Notes under the pieces: generated by a model
What the model saw: the letters and a program-made list of their open reading frames with translations, nothing else
Told to the model about the DNA's origin: nothing
Databases searched by the model: none
Source of the DNA: Cellulomonas fengjieae
GTDB lineage: Bacteria; Actinomycetota; Actinomycetes; Actinomycetales; Cellulomonadaceae
Direction: 5' to 3'
DNA length: 64,000 bases
Assembly (NCBI RefSeq): GCF_018388465.1
Contig: NZ_CP074404.1
Span: forward strand, 2,914,001-2,978,000
Part shown: piece by piece, positions 27,067 through 35,345 of the stretch
Numbering within the stretch: the first letter of the stretch is position 1
Layout: every line of letters begins with the position of its first letter
Program-made: the position numbers and the translations under genes

Positions 27067-28608
27067 ATGCCACGCAGCCCCCGGACCGGCGCCCGCGCCG
27101 ACCTCGCCGGGGCGACGACCGGCTCGATCCCCGCGTACCAGCGCACGCTCGCGCACCTGACCGTGCGCGCCCGGCTGCTCACCGCGGTCGTGGTGCTGTC
27201 CGCCCTCACCGTTCTCGGCGCCGGCGGCACCGCCTTCGCGCTGCAGTCCGGCCAGACCGACGAGCGCATCGACAACTCGCTGTCCCGGGCGGTCGCGGCG
27301 CTGCGCACGGTGCAGGCCGGCAAGGACCCGGCCACCGACCGCCCGTTCGAGGACGTCAACAGTGTCCTGTTCCAGGGTGTGCGCAACCGGGTCCCGGGCG
27401 AGAACGAGGGCGTCGTGGCCCTGCTCGACGGGCGCGCCACCTGGTCCCCCGCGGTGGAGACGCGTGCCGTCCGCCTGGAGGACGATCCCGAGCTGATCGC
27501 CCTGCTGGCCGAGGTCCCGGCCGATGCGCCGGCGGTCGCGCGGACCGTCACCACGTCGACGACGCAGTACCGGCTGATCGCGGTCCCGGTCCAGGTCAGC
27601 GGCGACCTGAGGACCGGCATGTTCGTGGTGGCGTTCGACCGCGCGGCGGAGATGTCCAGCCTGCGCAGCACGTACTACACCTACTCCGCGGTCGGGCTCG
27701 GCGCGCTGGCCGGGATCGCGATCGTCGCCTGGTTCGTGGTCGGACGGCTGCTGCGCCCGGTCCGGCTGCTGCGCGACACGACGCGGCGCATCACCGAGTC
27801 GGACCTCTCGGAGCGGATCACGGTGACCGGCAAGGACGACCTGTCGAACCTGGCCCGCACGGTCAACGCCATGCTCGACCGGCTGGAGCGCGCGTTCGGG
27901 TCGCAGCGCGAGCTCCTCGACGACGTGGGCCACGAGCTGCGGACGCCCCTGACGATCGTGCGCGGCCACCTGGAGCTGGTGGACGCGGACGACCCCGACG
28001 ACGTGCGGGCGACGCAGGCGCTCGCCCTCGACGAGCTGGACCGGATGCAGCGGCTCGTCGACGACCTGATGACCCTCGCCACCGCCGAGCGGCCCGACTT
28101 CGTCCGGAGCGCGCCGACCGACGTCGGCCGGCTCACCGACGACGTGCACGAGAAGGCGCGCGGGCTCGGCGACCGGCACTGGGTGGTCGCCGCGCGCGCC
28201 GACGTGACCGTGCAGCTCGACGCGCAGCGGATCACCCAGGCGTGGCTCCAGCTGCTGGCCAACGCCTGCCGGTACTCCGCGCCGCGGTCCACGGTGCGCC
28301 TCGGCAGCGAGGTGTCGGGTGACCGGCTGCTGCTGTGGGTGCGCGACGAGGGACCCGGCGTGCCGGCCGAGGAGGCCGAGCGCATCTTCGAGCGGTTCCA
28401 CCGAGGGCGGGCCGACCGGGTGCCGCACGGGGCGGGCCTGGGCCTGCCGATCGTCGCGGCGATCGCACACGCCCACCGCGGACGCGTGTTCGTGGAGCAT
28501 CCACCGGCTAACGTCGGGCCCGGCGTGGTCTTCGTGCTGGACCTGCCGGCCGTCGACCTCATGGACGGCGAACCCCGACCTGTCACGGAGCTGGTGGAGT
28601 ACCTATGA
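27067..28608 (+). CDS. two-component sensor histidine kinase
   Basis: 513 residues: transmembrane helix about 37-60, an extracellular sensor region about 61-195, a second helix about 205-228, HAMP domain about 230-280, HisKA with the phospho-acceptor H289 in DDVGHELRTPLT, and HATPase_c with N (QLLANACRYS), G1 (VRDEGPGVP) and G2 (GAGLGLPI) boxes. Substrate and signal are unknown. The ATG at 27067 lies seven bases after a CATACT hexamer with no SD, suggesting a leaderless transcript of its own, separate from the ABC genes. The end overlaps the response regulator by four bases. Confidence 0.93.
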   Translation: MPRSPRTGARADLAGATTGSIPAYQRTLAHLTVRARLLTAVVVLSALTVLGAGGTAFALQSGQTDERIDNSLSRAVAALRTVQAGKDPATDRPFEDVNSVLFQGVRNRVPGENEGVVALLDGRATWSPAVETRAVRLEDDPELIALLAEVPADAPAVARTVTTSTTQYRLIAVPVQVSGDLRTGMFVVAFDRAAEMSSLRSTYYTYSAVGLGALAGIAIVAWFVVGRLLRPVRLLRDTTRRITESDLSERITVTGKDDLSNLARTVNAMLDRLERAFGSQRELLDDVGHELRTPLTIVRGHLELVDADDPDDVRATQALALDELDRMQRLVDDLMTLATAERPDFVRSAPTDVGRLTDDVHEKARGLGDRHWVVAARADVTVQLDAQRITQAWLQLLANACRYSAPRSTVRLGSEVSGDRLLLWVRDEGPGVPAEEAERIFERFHRGRADRVPHGAGLGLPIVAAIAHAHRGRVFVEHPPANVGPGVVFVLDLPAVDLMDGEPRPVTELVEYL

Positions 28609-29288
28609 CGCGCATTCTCATCGCGGAGGACGAGGAACGCATCGCCGCGTTCGTCGCCAAGGGCCTGCGCGCCTCGGGCTTCGAGACGAGCGCGGTGACG
28701 TCCGGCGAGGAGGCCCTGTCCGCGGTGCAGGCCGGCGGCGTCGACCTGCTCATCCTCGACCTGGGGCTCGTGGACATCGACGGGTTCGAGGTCCTGCGCC
28801 GCCTGCGCGCGGCGGGACACACCGTTCCGGTCATCGTGCTGACCGCGCGCTCGTCGGTCACCGACACCGTCACGGGCCTGGAGTCCGGGGCCGACGACTA
28901 CATGGCCAAGCCCTTCCGCTTCGAGGAGCTGCTCGCCCGGGTCCGGCTGCGCCTGCGCGCGCACGGGACCTCCGGCGAGGCCTCCGTGCTCACGCACGGC
29001 GCGCTCCAGCTGGACCTGCGCACGCGGCGGATGAAGGTCGGCAACCAGGAGGTCGACCTGTCCGCCCGGGAGTTCGCCCTGGCGGAGACGTTCCTGCGGC
29101 ACCCGGGCGATGTCCTCACCCGGGAGCGACTGCTCTCGGAGGTGTGGGGCTTCGACTTCGACCCCGGCTCCAACGTGGTCGACGTGTACGTGCGCTACCT
29201 GCGGCGCAAGGTGGGCGCGGAGCACTTCGACACCGTCCGCGGCGTGGGGTACCGGCTCATCGACGCGACGACGACGGCGGGCGTGTGA
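28605..29288 (+). CDS. OmpR-family response regulator
   Basis: 227 residues. Receiver domain with acidic pocket E8/D9, phospho-acceptor D52 (LLILDLGLVD), the conserved Thr (VLTAR) and Lys (YMAKPFR); a C-terminal winged helix from about 130 with the VDVYVRYLRRKV recognition segment and GVGYRL. Coupled to the kinase gene by ATGA and to the adenosine deaminase gene by GTGA. Likely targets are nearby genes such as the ABC exporter, but no binding repeats were identified. Confidence 0.95.
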   Translation: MTRILIAEDEERIAAFVAKGLRASGFETSAVTSGEEALSAVQAGGVDLLILDLGLVDIDGFEVLRRLRAAGHTVPVIVLTARSSVTDTVTGLESGADDYMAKPFRFEELLARVRLRLRAHGTSGEASVLTHGALQLDLRTRRMKVGNQEVDLSAREFALAETFLRHPGDVLTRERLLSEVWGFDFDPGSNVVDVYVRYLRRKVGAEHFDTVRGVGYRLIDATTTAGV

Positions 29289-30304
29289 CGCGCGATCTGG
29301 CCCTCTTGCCCAAGGCCCACCTGCACCTGCACTTCACCGGCTCGATGCGGATCTCGACGCTGGCGGACCTGGCGACGACCTACGGCGTCCGTCTGCCGGC
29401 CGCGCTGCTCGACGCCGACCCGCTGCACGTGCCGGCCGACGAGCGCGGCTGGTTCCGGTTCCAGCGGCTCTACGACGCCGCGCGGGCGTGCGTACGGGGC
29501 GAGGCCGACATGCGCCGGATCGTGGCGGAGGCCGCGCAGGACGACGCCCGGGAGGGGTCCGGTCGGCTCGAGATCCAGGTGGACCCGACGTCGTACGCGC
29601 CCTTCGTCGGCGGTCTGACGCCGGCGCTGGAGATCGTGCTGGACGCCGCCCGGCAGGCCTCGGCGGACACCGGCGTGGACGTCGGCGTCATCGTCGCCGC
29701 ATCCCGGATGCGGCACCCGCTCGAGGCGCGCACGCTCGCCCGCCTCGCGGCGCACCACGCCGGCGACGGTCCCGGCCAGGTGGTCGGGTTCGGGCTCTCC
29801 AACGACGAGCGTCGCGGCGAGACGTCGGAGTTCGCACCCGCGTTCGCGATCGCCCGGCGGGCCGGCCTGGCCTCGGTGCCGCACGGGGGCGAGCTGCTCG
29901 GGCCGGCGCACGTCGAGGACGTGGTCAGCCACCTGCACCCCGACCGGCTCGGGCACGGCGTGCGGTCCGCCGAGGACCCGCGGGTGCTGGAGCGCGTGGT
30001 CGAGGAGGGCGTCGCGCTGGAGGTCTGTCCCGCGTCCAACGTGTCGCTCGGCGTGTACGGGACCGCGGCGGACGTCCCGCTGCGCGCGCTCGTCGACGCG
30101 GGTGCCACGGTCGCCCTCGGCGCCGACGACCCGCTGCTGTTCCTGTCCCGGCTGGTGGACCAGTACGCGATCGCGCGCGACGTGCACGGGTTCTCCGACG
30201 AGGAGCTCGCCGAGCTGGCGCGGGGCTCGATCCGCGCCAGCCGCGCGTCCGACGACGTCCGGGCGCGGCTGCTCGCCGGCGTGGACGACTGGTTGGCCGG
30301 TTGA
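29285..30304 (+). CDS. adenosine deaminase family protein
   Basis: 339 residues, amidohydrolase fold. Hydrolyses adenosine (or a related aminopurine nucleoside) to inosine and ammonia. Zinc ligands H14 and H16 in AHLHLHFTG, H200 with the catalytic E203 in PHGGE, RLGHGV, CPASN, and D281/D282 in GADDPLLF. The usual HLDG is HFTG and the usual HAGE is HGGE, a variant pattern also known in actinobacterial homologues, so the exact substrate is less sure. GTG start at 29285 overlaps the response regulator stop by four bases: purine salvage is translationally coupled to a two-component system. Confidence 0.85.
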   Translation: MTRDLALLPKAHLHLHFTGSMRISTLADLATTYGVRLPAALLDADPLHVPADERGWFRFQRLYDAARACVRGEADMRRIVAEAAQDDAREGSGRLEIQVDPTSYAPFVGGLTPALEIVLDAARQASADTGVDVGVIVAASRMRHPLEARTLARLAAHHAGDGPGQVVGFGLSNDERRGETSEFAPAFAIARRAGLASVPHGGELLGPAHVEDVVSHLHPDRLGHGVRSAEDPRVLERVVEEGVALEVCPASNVSLGVYGTAADVPLRALVDAGATVALGADDPLLFLSRLVDQYAIARDVHGFSDEELAELARGSIRASRASDDVRARLLAGVDDWLAG

Positions 30305-30352
30305 CACCGCCCCTCGGGAGCGCTTGTATCAATCTACTAGTTCATTGATACA
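30301..30352 (+). promoter_or_regulatory. promoter with symmetric GntR operator
   Basis: TTGACA (30301-30306) overlaps the deaminase stop codon; a -10-like TTGTAT follows after 17 bases (30324-30329). Over the -10 and start region lies a long dyad: TGTATCAAT at 30325-30333, ACTAGT exactly at its centre (30336-30341), and ATTGATACA at 30344-30352. This is the sort of site bound by YtrA-type GntR repressors, one of which is encoded two genes downstream, so autoregulation is likely. Confidence 0.72.
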
Positions 30353-30361
30353 GGAGTCCTG

Positions 30362-31297
30362 ATGTCCAACCTGCTGTGGTTCGTGCTCCTCGCGCTCCTC
30401 GTCGCCGGTCTCGGCTGGTCGCTGCGGCCGGTGCGCACGGCCGGACCCACGACGCCGTCGCAGGCGTGGCTCGCCGCCGAGGCCCATGCCCGCCGCATCA
30501 CCGCGGCGGCGTGGACGGCGCTGGTCCCCCTGCCGATGCTCCTCGCGGCCGCCATGAGCGGCCCCGTCCTCAGCGGTCCGTCCCGCGGTGCGTTCGTCGC
30601 GGCCCTCCCCGCCATCGCAGGCACCGCCTACCTCACCGTGCACGCGGGCGGCGAGCTGACCTGGCCGCGACCCGCAGGTGCGGTCCGACGGGCGGCCCTG
30701 GCCCGCCGGCGCATCCGTGACGTGGCACCGCGGGCACTGACCTGGGTGAGCGTGTCGTGGTTCGCCGCGCTCGCCCTGCTCCTGGCGGTGTGCGGCCTGG
30801 CTGCGGGCACGGGCGGCCGGAGCCTGACGTACGCGCACGCCGACCTGGTCTCGACGGCCAGCCCGTTTCCCGGCTTGTACTACGGCCGCACGATCGCCCC
30901 CGCGATCGCGGTGCTCGCCCTCGGGTGCGTCGGGACCCTTCTGCTCGTCGCCCGCCGTCCGGCGGTGTCCGACACCTCCCCCGCCGACGACGTGGCGCTG
31001 CGCAGGACCTCCGCGAGCCGGATCCTGGCCGGCGTCCAGCTGGTCACCGCGTGGACCCTCGCCGGGTGCCTGTTCTTCGCGGCGAATGCCGTCGCGACCG
31101 TGCAGCCCGCCTGGGCGGACGTCGTCGTGCCCGGGAGCTCGCAGGCGGTCGGCACCGTCGCCCGGTTCGTCTCCCTGGCGGTAGTGATCGCCTCCGTCGT
31201 GATCGCCGTACGCGCCACCCGTGCGGCGAGCGCGCCGGTGCCCGCCGGTGCGGTGGAGCCTGCGGGGCCCGCGGAGAAGGCGCAGGTCTCCGCATGA
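30362..31297 (+). CDS. polytopic membrane protein, function unknown
   Basis: 311 residues with about seven hydrophobic helices (near 2-20, 47-66, 78-96, 127-150, 176-197, 222-245 and 262-283) and a short Ala/Pro-rich cytoplasmic tail. I recognise no catalytic motif. AGGAG SD six bases before the ATG. It is the first gene behind the GntR operator and overlaps the GntR gene by ATGA. In such pairs the membrane protein is usually the regulated target, induced by envelope-active compounds; this is inference from family context. Confidence 0.8.
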   Translation: MSNLLWFVLLALLVAGLGWSLRPVRTAGPTTPSQAWLAAEAHARRITAAAWTALVPLPMLLAAAMSGPVLSGPSRGAFVAALPAIAGTAYLTVHAGGELTWPRPAGAVRRAALARRRIRDVAPRALTWVSVSWFAALALLLAVCGLAAGTGGRSLTYAHADLVSTASPFPGLYYGRTIAPAIAVLALGCVGTLLLVARRPAVSDTSPADDVALRRTSASRILAGVQLVTAWTLAGCLFFAANAVATVQPAWADVVVPGSSQAVGTVARFVSLAVVIASVVIAVRATRAASAPVPAGAVEPAGPAEKAQVSA

Positions 31298-31746
31298 CCG
31301 CGCAGCTCGAGGTCGACCTCACGTCCGGCGTCCCCGCGTTCGAGCAGATCCGCGCGCAGGTGGTCGCGCACGTCGCGGCGGGCCGGTTGGTGGCGGGCGA
31401 CCGGCTACCCACGATCCGTGCGCTCGCCACCGACCTCGGCCTGGCCGCCGGCACGGTGGCGCGGGCGTTCCGTGAGCTCGAGGCGGAGGGCGTCGTGGAG
31501 ACCCGCCGCCGGGCCGGGACGGTCATCGCCGAGGGCGCCTCGGTGCCGACCGACATCGCGCGGCGGGCGGCCGAGACGTACGTGGCCGCCGTCCGGGCGG
31601 CCGGCCTGACCGACGACGAGGCCCTCGTGCTGGTGCACGGCGCCCTGCTGGGGCGTGAGAGCGGGCGTCAGAGCGTGACGCCCACCAGCACCGGCTCGGG
31701 CTCCAGCTCGACGCCGAACGTCGACCGGACGCCGTCGCGCACCTGA
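31294..31746 (+). CDS. GntR-family regulator, YtrA type
   Basis: 150 residues. Winged helix at about 8-80 (PAFEQIRAQVVAHVAAGRLV, then LPTIRALATDLGLAAGTVARAF) and a short helical tail in place of an effector domain, as in the YtrA subfamily. The ATG overlaps the membrane protein stop by four bases. The last 26 codons run antisense through the end of murB and are low-complexity (Ser/Thr/Pro); YtrA proteins normally end near residue 120, so this tail may be an accident of a lost stop codon. Likely represses its own operon through the dyad at 30325-30352. Confidence 0.88.
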   Translation: MTAQLEVDLTSGVPAFEQIRAQVVAHVAAGRLVAGDRLPTIRALATDLGLAAGTVARAFRELEAEGVVETRRRAGTVIAEGASVPTDIARRAAETYVAAVRAAGLTDDEALVLVHGALLGRESGRQSVTPTSTGSGSSSTPNVDRTPSRT

Positions 31747-32822
31747 CGGGCCAGGGCCAGCAGGTCCTCGGCCTTCGCTCCGCCGCGGTTGGTCAGGGCG
31801 AGCGCGTGCTTGGTCGAGAGCGTGGCCGGCCCGGGTGCGCCGAAGCCCCGCGAGAACCCCGCGTGCTCGATGAGCCAGGCGGCGCTCGTCTTGGTGCGGC
31901 CGTCGTCGGTAGGGAACCGGGGCGCGTCGTCCGGCAGATCCGCCGCGGCGTCCGGCGCCAGGATCGGGTTGGTGAAGAACGAGCCCGCGCTCCACGTGTC
32001 GTGGTCCGCGGGGTCCAGCACCATCCCCTTGCGTCCCCGCAGGGCGAGCACGGCGTCGCGCACGTCCGCGAGCGGGGCGCGGCCCCCGACGTCCACGCCG
32101 AGCGTGCGGGCCAGCTCGGCATAGGCGATCGGCCGGGACAGGGTGGCCGGACGCAGCTGGAACGTCACGTCGAGCACGACGTAGCGGGGGGTGGGCGACC
32201 AGGGCGCGCGGGGGTCGGTGGGGTCGGCGTCCCGCATCGACCGCTTGAGCAGCGACGTGCGGTACCCGAACGCGAGCGTCACCAGCGGGAGCGTGCGGAC
32301 CTTGGCCCGGCCGCGGTCCCAGACCCGGACGGTGGCGATGCTCTGCGAGACCTCCTGCCCGTACGCGCCGACGTTCTGCACGGGGGTCGCACCGGTCGAT
32401 CCCGGGATGCCGGACAGCGCCTCGATCCCCGTGAGCTCCTGCTCGACCGCGTACCGCACCACGTCGTCCCACGGCGTGCCGGCGGGCACCGTGAGCGTCG
32501 CGCCGGCGCAGGCGGAGGCGTCGGGCACCTCGATGGCGCTGCGCACGTCCCGCACGACGACCCCGTCGAACCCGGCGTCGGACACCAGGAGGTTCGACCC
32601 GCCCCCGACGACCAGCAGCGGTTCCCCGTCGGTGTCCGCGGCGCGGACCGCGTCGATCAGCTCCGCCTCGGTCGCCGTCTCCACGTAGCGGCGCGGCGCA
32701 CCGCCGACGCGCAGCGTCGTGAGGTCCGCAAGGGTGGACGGGGAGGCGGTCCGGGCCGGCCAGGTGAGGGCCGGGGGGACCGTCGCCGGCGAGCAGTCGG
32801 CCGCGCTCAGCTCAGTCTGCAC
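31668..32822 (-). CDS. murB: UDP-N-acetylmuramate dehydrogenase
   Basis: Reduces UDP-GlcNAc-enolpyruvate to UDP-MurNAc with NADPH, second step of peptidoglycan precursor synthesis, cytoplasmic. 384 residues, FAD-binding PCMH fold: TTLRVGGAPRRYVE, the FAD motif VVGGGSNLLVSD and the SGIPGSTGATPVQNVGAYGQ segment. The long type I form with SAGSFFTNPI, whose Ser is the proton donor. GTG start at 32822, four bases after the MFS stop. The 3' end overlaps the convergent GntR gene by 79 bases. Confidence 0.95.
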   Translation of the reverse strand: MQTELSAADCSPATVPPALTWPARTASPSTLADLTTLRVGGAPRRYVETATEAELIDAVRAADTDGEPLLVVGGGSNLLVSDAGFDGVVVRDVRSAIEVPDASACAGATLTVPAGTPWDDVVRYAVEQELTGIEALSGIPGSTGATPVQNVGAYGQEVSQSIATVRVWDRGRAKVRTLPLVTLAFGYRTSLLKRSMRDADPTDPRAPWSPTPRYVVLDVTFQLRPATLSRPIAYAELARTLGVDVGGRAPLADVRDAVLALRGRKGMVLDPADHDTWSAGSFFTNPILAPDAAADLPDDAPRFPTDDGRTKTSAAWLIEHAGFSRGFGAPGPATLSTKHALALTNRGGAKAEDLLALARQVRDGVRSTFGVELEPEPVLVGVTL

Positions 32823-32826
32823 CGCT

Positions 32827-34077
32827 TCAGGTTACGCGGTCCTCGCGCAGCGGGGCCGCGGCGTTGATCACCAGCAGTCCCAGCACGATCGGGACGATGA
32901 TCACCAGCAGCGCGTGCCGGTAGCCGACGTGCTGCGCGAGCAGCCCGAGCAGCGGCGGGCCGGCGAGGAACGCGCTGTAGCCGATGGTCGAGACCACGCT
33001 GACGCGCGCGGCCGCCCGCACCGGGTCGTCGGCGGCGGCGCTCATGCCCACCGGGAAGCCCAGGGCGGCGCCCGCGCCCCACGCGACGATGCCGACGACC
33101 GCGAGCCACAGCGGCCCCGCCAGGCCGAACACCAGCAGCCCGACCAGCGACAGCGCGGCGGACAGCCGCAGGACCGTGACGCGGCCGTGCCGGTCGAGCA
33201 TCGTGGTGCCGAACCAGCGCATCGCGGTCATCGCCGTCACGAACACCGCGAACGCGACCGCGCCGACGGCGTCCGGCACGTCGAAGCCGTCGACGACCGC
33301 GAGGCTGACCCAGTCGTTCGCCGAGCCCTCGGTGAGCGCGGCGGCGAGGACGACCAGGCCGATGAGCAGCGTGCGCGGCTCGAGCCAGGCGGCGAACGCC
33401 CCCCGGGCACCCGCACCGCCACGCTCGGAGGCGTGCGCCGCCTCGGGCTTGTGAGGAATCGGGAGGAACGCCCGCACGGCGAGTGCGACGCCGATGGTCG
33501 ACAGCACCACGATGATCGAGATGTGCACGACGACCGGCACGTGGAACCCCGCCGCGACGGCGGCGATGCCCGCGGCGGCGACGGTGCCGAACGAGAACCC
33601 CGCGTGGTACCGCGGCATCACGGTACGGCCGACGTGCTGCTCGACCACGGCGCCCTCGACGTTCATGGACGCGTCCCAGACGCCGGTCCCGACGCCGAAC
33701 AGGACGAGGCCCAGCCCGACGACCACCACCTCGCCGACGGCCACGCCGGACGCGGCCACCACCAGGCCCCCCGCGTTGAGGCACGCGAACGCGAGCACGG
33801 TGCGGCGGGCGCCGAGCCGCTCCACGACCATCCCGGACAGCGGCAGGGCGACGAGCGAGCCGACGGAGCCGACCAGGAGCAGCAGCCCCATCTGCGCGGG
33901 CGAGAAGTCGAGCCCGTCACGGATGGCCGGCAGGCGCGCGGCCCAGCTGGCGAAGTTGAAGCCGTTGAGGAAGAAGACGGCGAACACCGCGACCGATGCG
34001 CGCTCGACCGATCGCGCGGCGCGGCCGGGACCGCTCGGGGCGGTCAGGCCCTCCTCGTGTCCAGCTGGCGTCGTCAT
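32827..34077 (-). CDS. major facilitator superfamily transporter
   Basis: 416 residues with about twelve transmembrane helices. FFLNGFNFASWAARLPAIRD after helix 1, GARRTVLA (motif A) between helices 2 and 3, and the GVGTGVWDASMNVEGAVVE helix are typical of the YbjJ/fucose-permease-like branch. ATG at 34077 preceded by GGAGGG; an in-frame ATG at 34095 is an alternative. Divergent from a LacI regulator with a perfect palindrome between them, so sugar or related solute transport under LacI control is likely. It runs into murB with a four-base gap, so murB may be partly expressed from the same promoter. Confidence 0.88.
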   Translation of the reverse strand: MTTPAGHEEGLTAPSGPGRAARSVERASVAVFAVFFLNGFNFASWAARLPAIRDGLDFSPAQMGLLLLVGSVGSLVALPLSGMVVERLGARRTVLAFACLNAGGLVVAASGVAVGEVVVVGLGLVLFGVGTGVWDASMNVEGAVVEQHVGRTVMPRYHAGFSFGTVAAAGIAAVAAGFHVPVVVHISIIVVLSTIGVALAVRAFLPIPHKPEAAHASERGGAGARGAFAAWLEPRTLLIGLVVLAAALTEGSANDWVSLAVVDGFDVPDAVGAVAFAVFVTAMTAMRWFGTTMLDRHGRVTVLRLSAALSLVGLLVFGLAGPLWLAVVGIVAWGAGAALGFPVGMSAAADDPVRAAARVSVVSTIGYSAFLAGPPLLGLLAQHVGYRHALLVIIVPIVLGLLVINAAAPLREDRVT

Positions 34078-34156
34078 CGGCCCTCCGGTGCTCATGTTCT
34101 CGCCCGTCCTGTCGTGGTGGCACGCGCGCAGAGTCGCCGTGCTGGGTGGTGCCCGT

Positions 34157-34172
34157 CTCGAATCGATTCGAG
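34157..34172. promoter_or_regulatory. LacI-type operator between MFS and LacI genes
   Basis: A perfect 16-bp palindrome CTCGAATCGATTCGAG with the CG-centred AATCGATT core usual for LacI/GalR operators. It lies 80 bases from the MFS start and 103 bases from the LacI start, next to a TACGCT -10 (34193-34198) for lacI. It can control both divergent genes. Confidence 0.8.
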
Positions 34173-34274
34173 GGCCGGCCCAAGCCTGCGGGTACGCTGT
34201 CCGCTGCGTCAACTCGCACCCGTCTCGCGCGCGTCGCGCGCCCGGTCCCGCGACGCCGACCCGGAGGTCCGACC

Positions 34275-35345
34275 CTGTCTGCGCACCGCCCCACCCTGGC
34301 CGACGTCGCCGCCGCCGCTCACGTCTCGGTCTCGACGGCCTCTCTCGCCTTCTCCGGTGCCGGACCGATCGCCGCGGCCACCCGCCAGCGCGTCCTCGAC
34401 GCCGCCGCGGCCCTCGAGTACTCCGGGCCGAACCCCCTGGGCCGCCAGCTGCGCCGGGGCCGGTCCGGGATCGTGGGCGTCGTCGTGGGCGACTCGCTGC
34501 GCCGGGCGTTCCGCGACCCGGTCTCGGTCCAGACCCTCGACGGCCTGGTCAGCACGCTCGGACCGCTCGAGCTCGGCGTCCTGCTCATCCCCGGGTCCAG
34601 CGACCCCAGCGGACCCGCCGTCGACCCCTTGCTGGAGACCGCCGCGATGGACGTCGCGGTCATCATGTGGGGCGGCACCACCGACGACCCCGTGCTCGCA
34701 GCACTGCGCCGGCGCGGGACGCCGACGGTCCTCGTCGAGGGGCAGCACGCCCCCGACGTGGCCTCCGTCGGCATCGACGACCGCGGCGGCATGCGTCAGG
34801 CGACCGAGCACCTGCTCGCGCTCGGGCACACCCGGATCGCGTCGGTCACCCTCCCGTTCGACCCCTCGCGCGGCGAAGGGCTGGTCCGGCCCGACCAGAT
34901 GGGCCACCTGGACTGGGAGATCACCCGCAGACGGCTGGCCGGCGTGACCGACGCGGGCGTGACCCCGGTCGCGATCTGGGAGACCCCGGCATCGCTCGTG
35001 GAGCACGGCCGCACCGCGGGAACGGCGCTGCTCTCGGTCCCCGACCGGCCCACGGCCATCGCGTGCCAGTCCGACCTGCTCGCGTCCGGCGTGGTGCTCG
35101 CGGCGCGCGAGCTCGGGCTGCGCGTGCCGCAGGACGTGTCCGTCAGCGGGTTCGACGGCCTCGACCTGCCCTGGCTGGCCCCCGACGTGCTGACGACCGT
35201 CGTGCAGCCGCTCGCGGAGAAGGGCGCGGCGGTCGGCCACGCGGTGGAGGACTTCCTGGCCGGCGACGGACCGTCGCGGCGGGAGCTGCCCGTGAGCCTG
35301 CGGATCGGGACCACGACGGGCCCCGCGCCGGCACTGGTCAGCTGA
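34275..35345 (+). CDS. LacI-family transcriptional regulator
   Basis: 356 residues. N-terminal helix-turn-helix begins six residues in (TLADVAAAAHVSVSTASLAFSG), followed by a periplasmic-binding-protein-like sensor domain (about 60-350; GIVGVVVGDSL, VSVSGFDGLDLPW). No ATG, GTG or TTG occurs in frame near the DNA-binding domain: the only codon at the right distance from the GGAGG SD (34263-34267) is a CTG at 34275. An upstream ATG would add over 90 residues of unrelated sequence. Divergent from the MFS gene. Its stop overlaps the convergent MaoC gene by eight bases. Confidence 0.88.
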   Translation: MSAHRPTLADVAAAAHVSVSTASLAFSGAGPIAAATRQRVLDAAAALEYSGPNPLGRQLRRGRSGIVGVVVGDSLRRAFRDPVSVQTLDGLVSTLGPLELGVLLIPGSSDPSGPAVDPLLETAAMDVAVIMWGGTTDDPVLAALRRRGTPTVLVEGQHAPDVASVGIDDRGGMRQATEHLLALGHTRIASVTLPFDPSRGEGLVRPDQMGHLDWEITRRRLAGVTDAGVTPVAIWETPASLVEHGRTAGTALLSVPDRPTAIACQSDLLASGVVLAARELGLRVPQDVSVSGFDGLDLPWLAPDVLTTVVQPLAEKGAAVGHAVEDFLAGDGPSRRELPVSLRIGTTTGPAPALVS

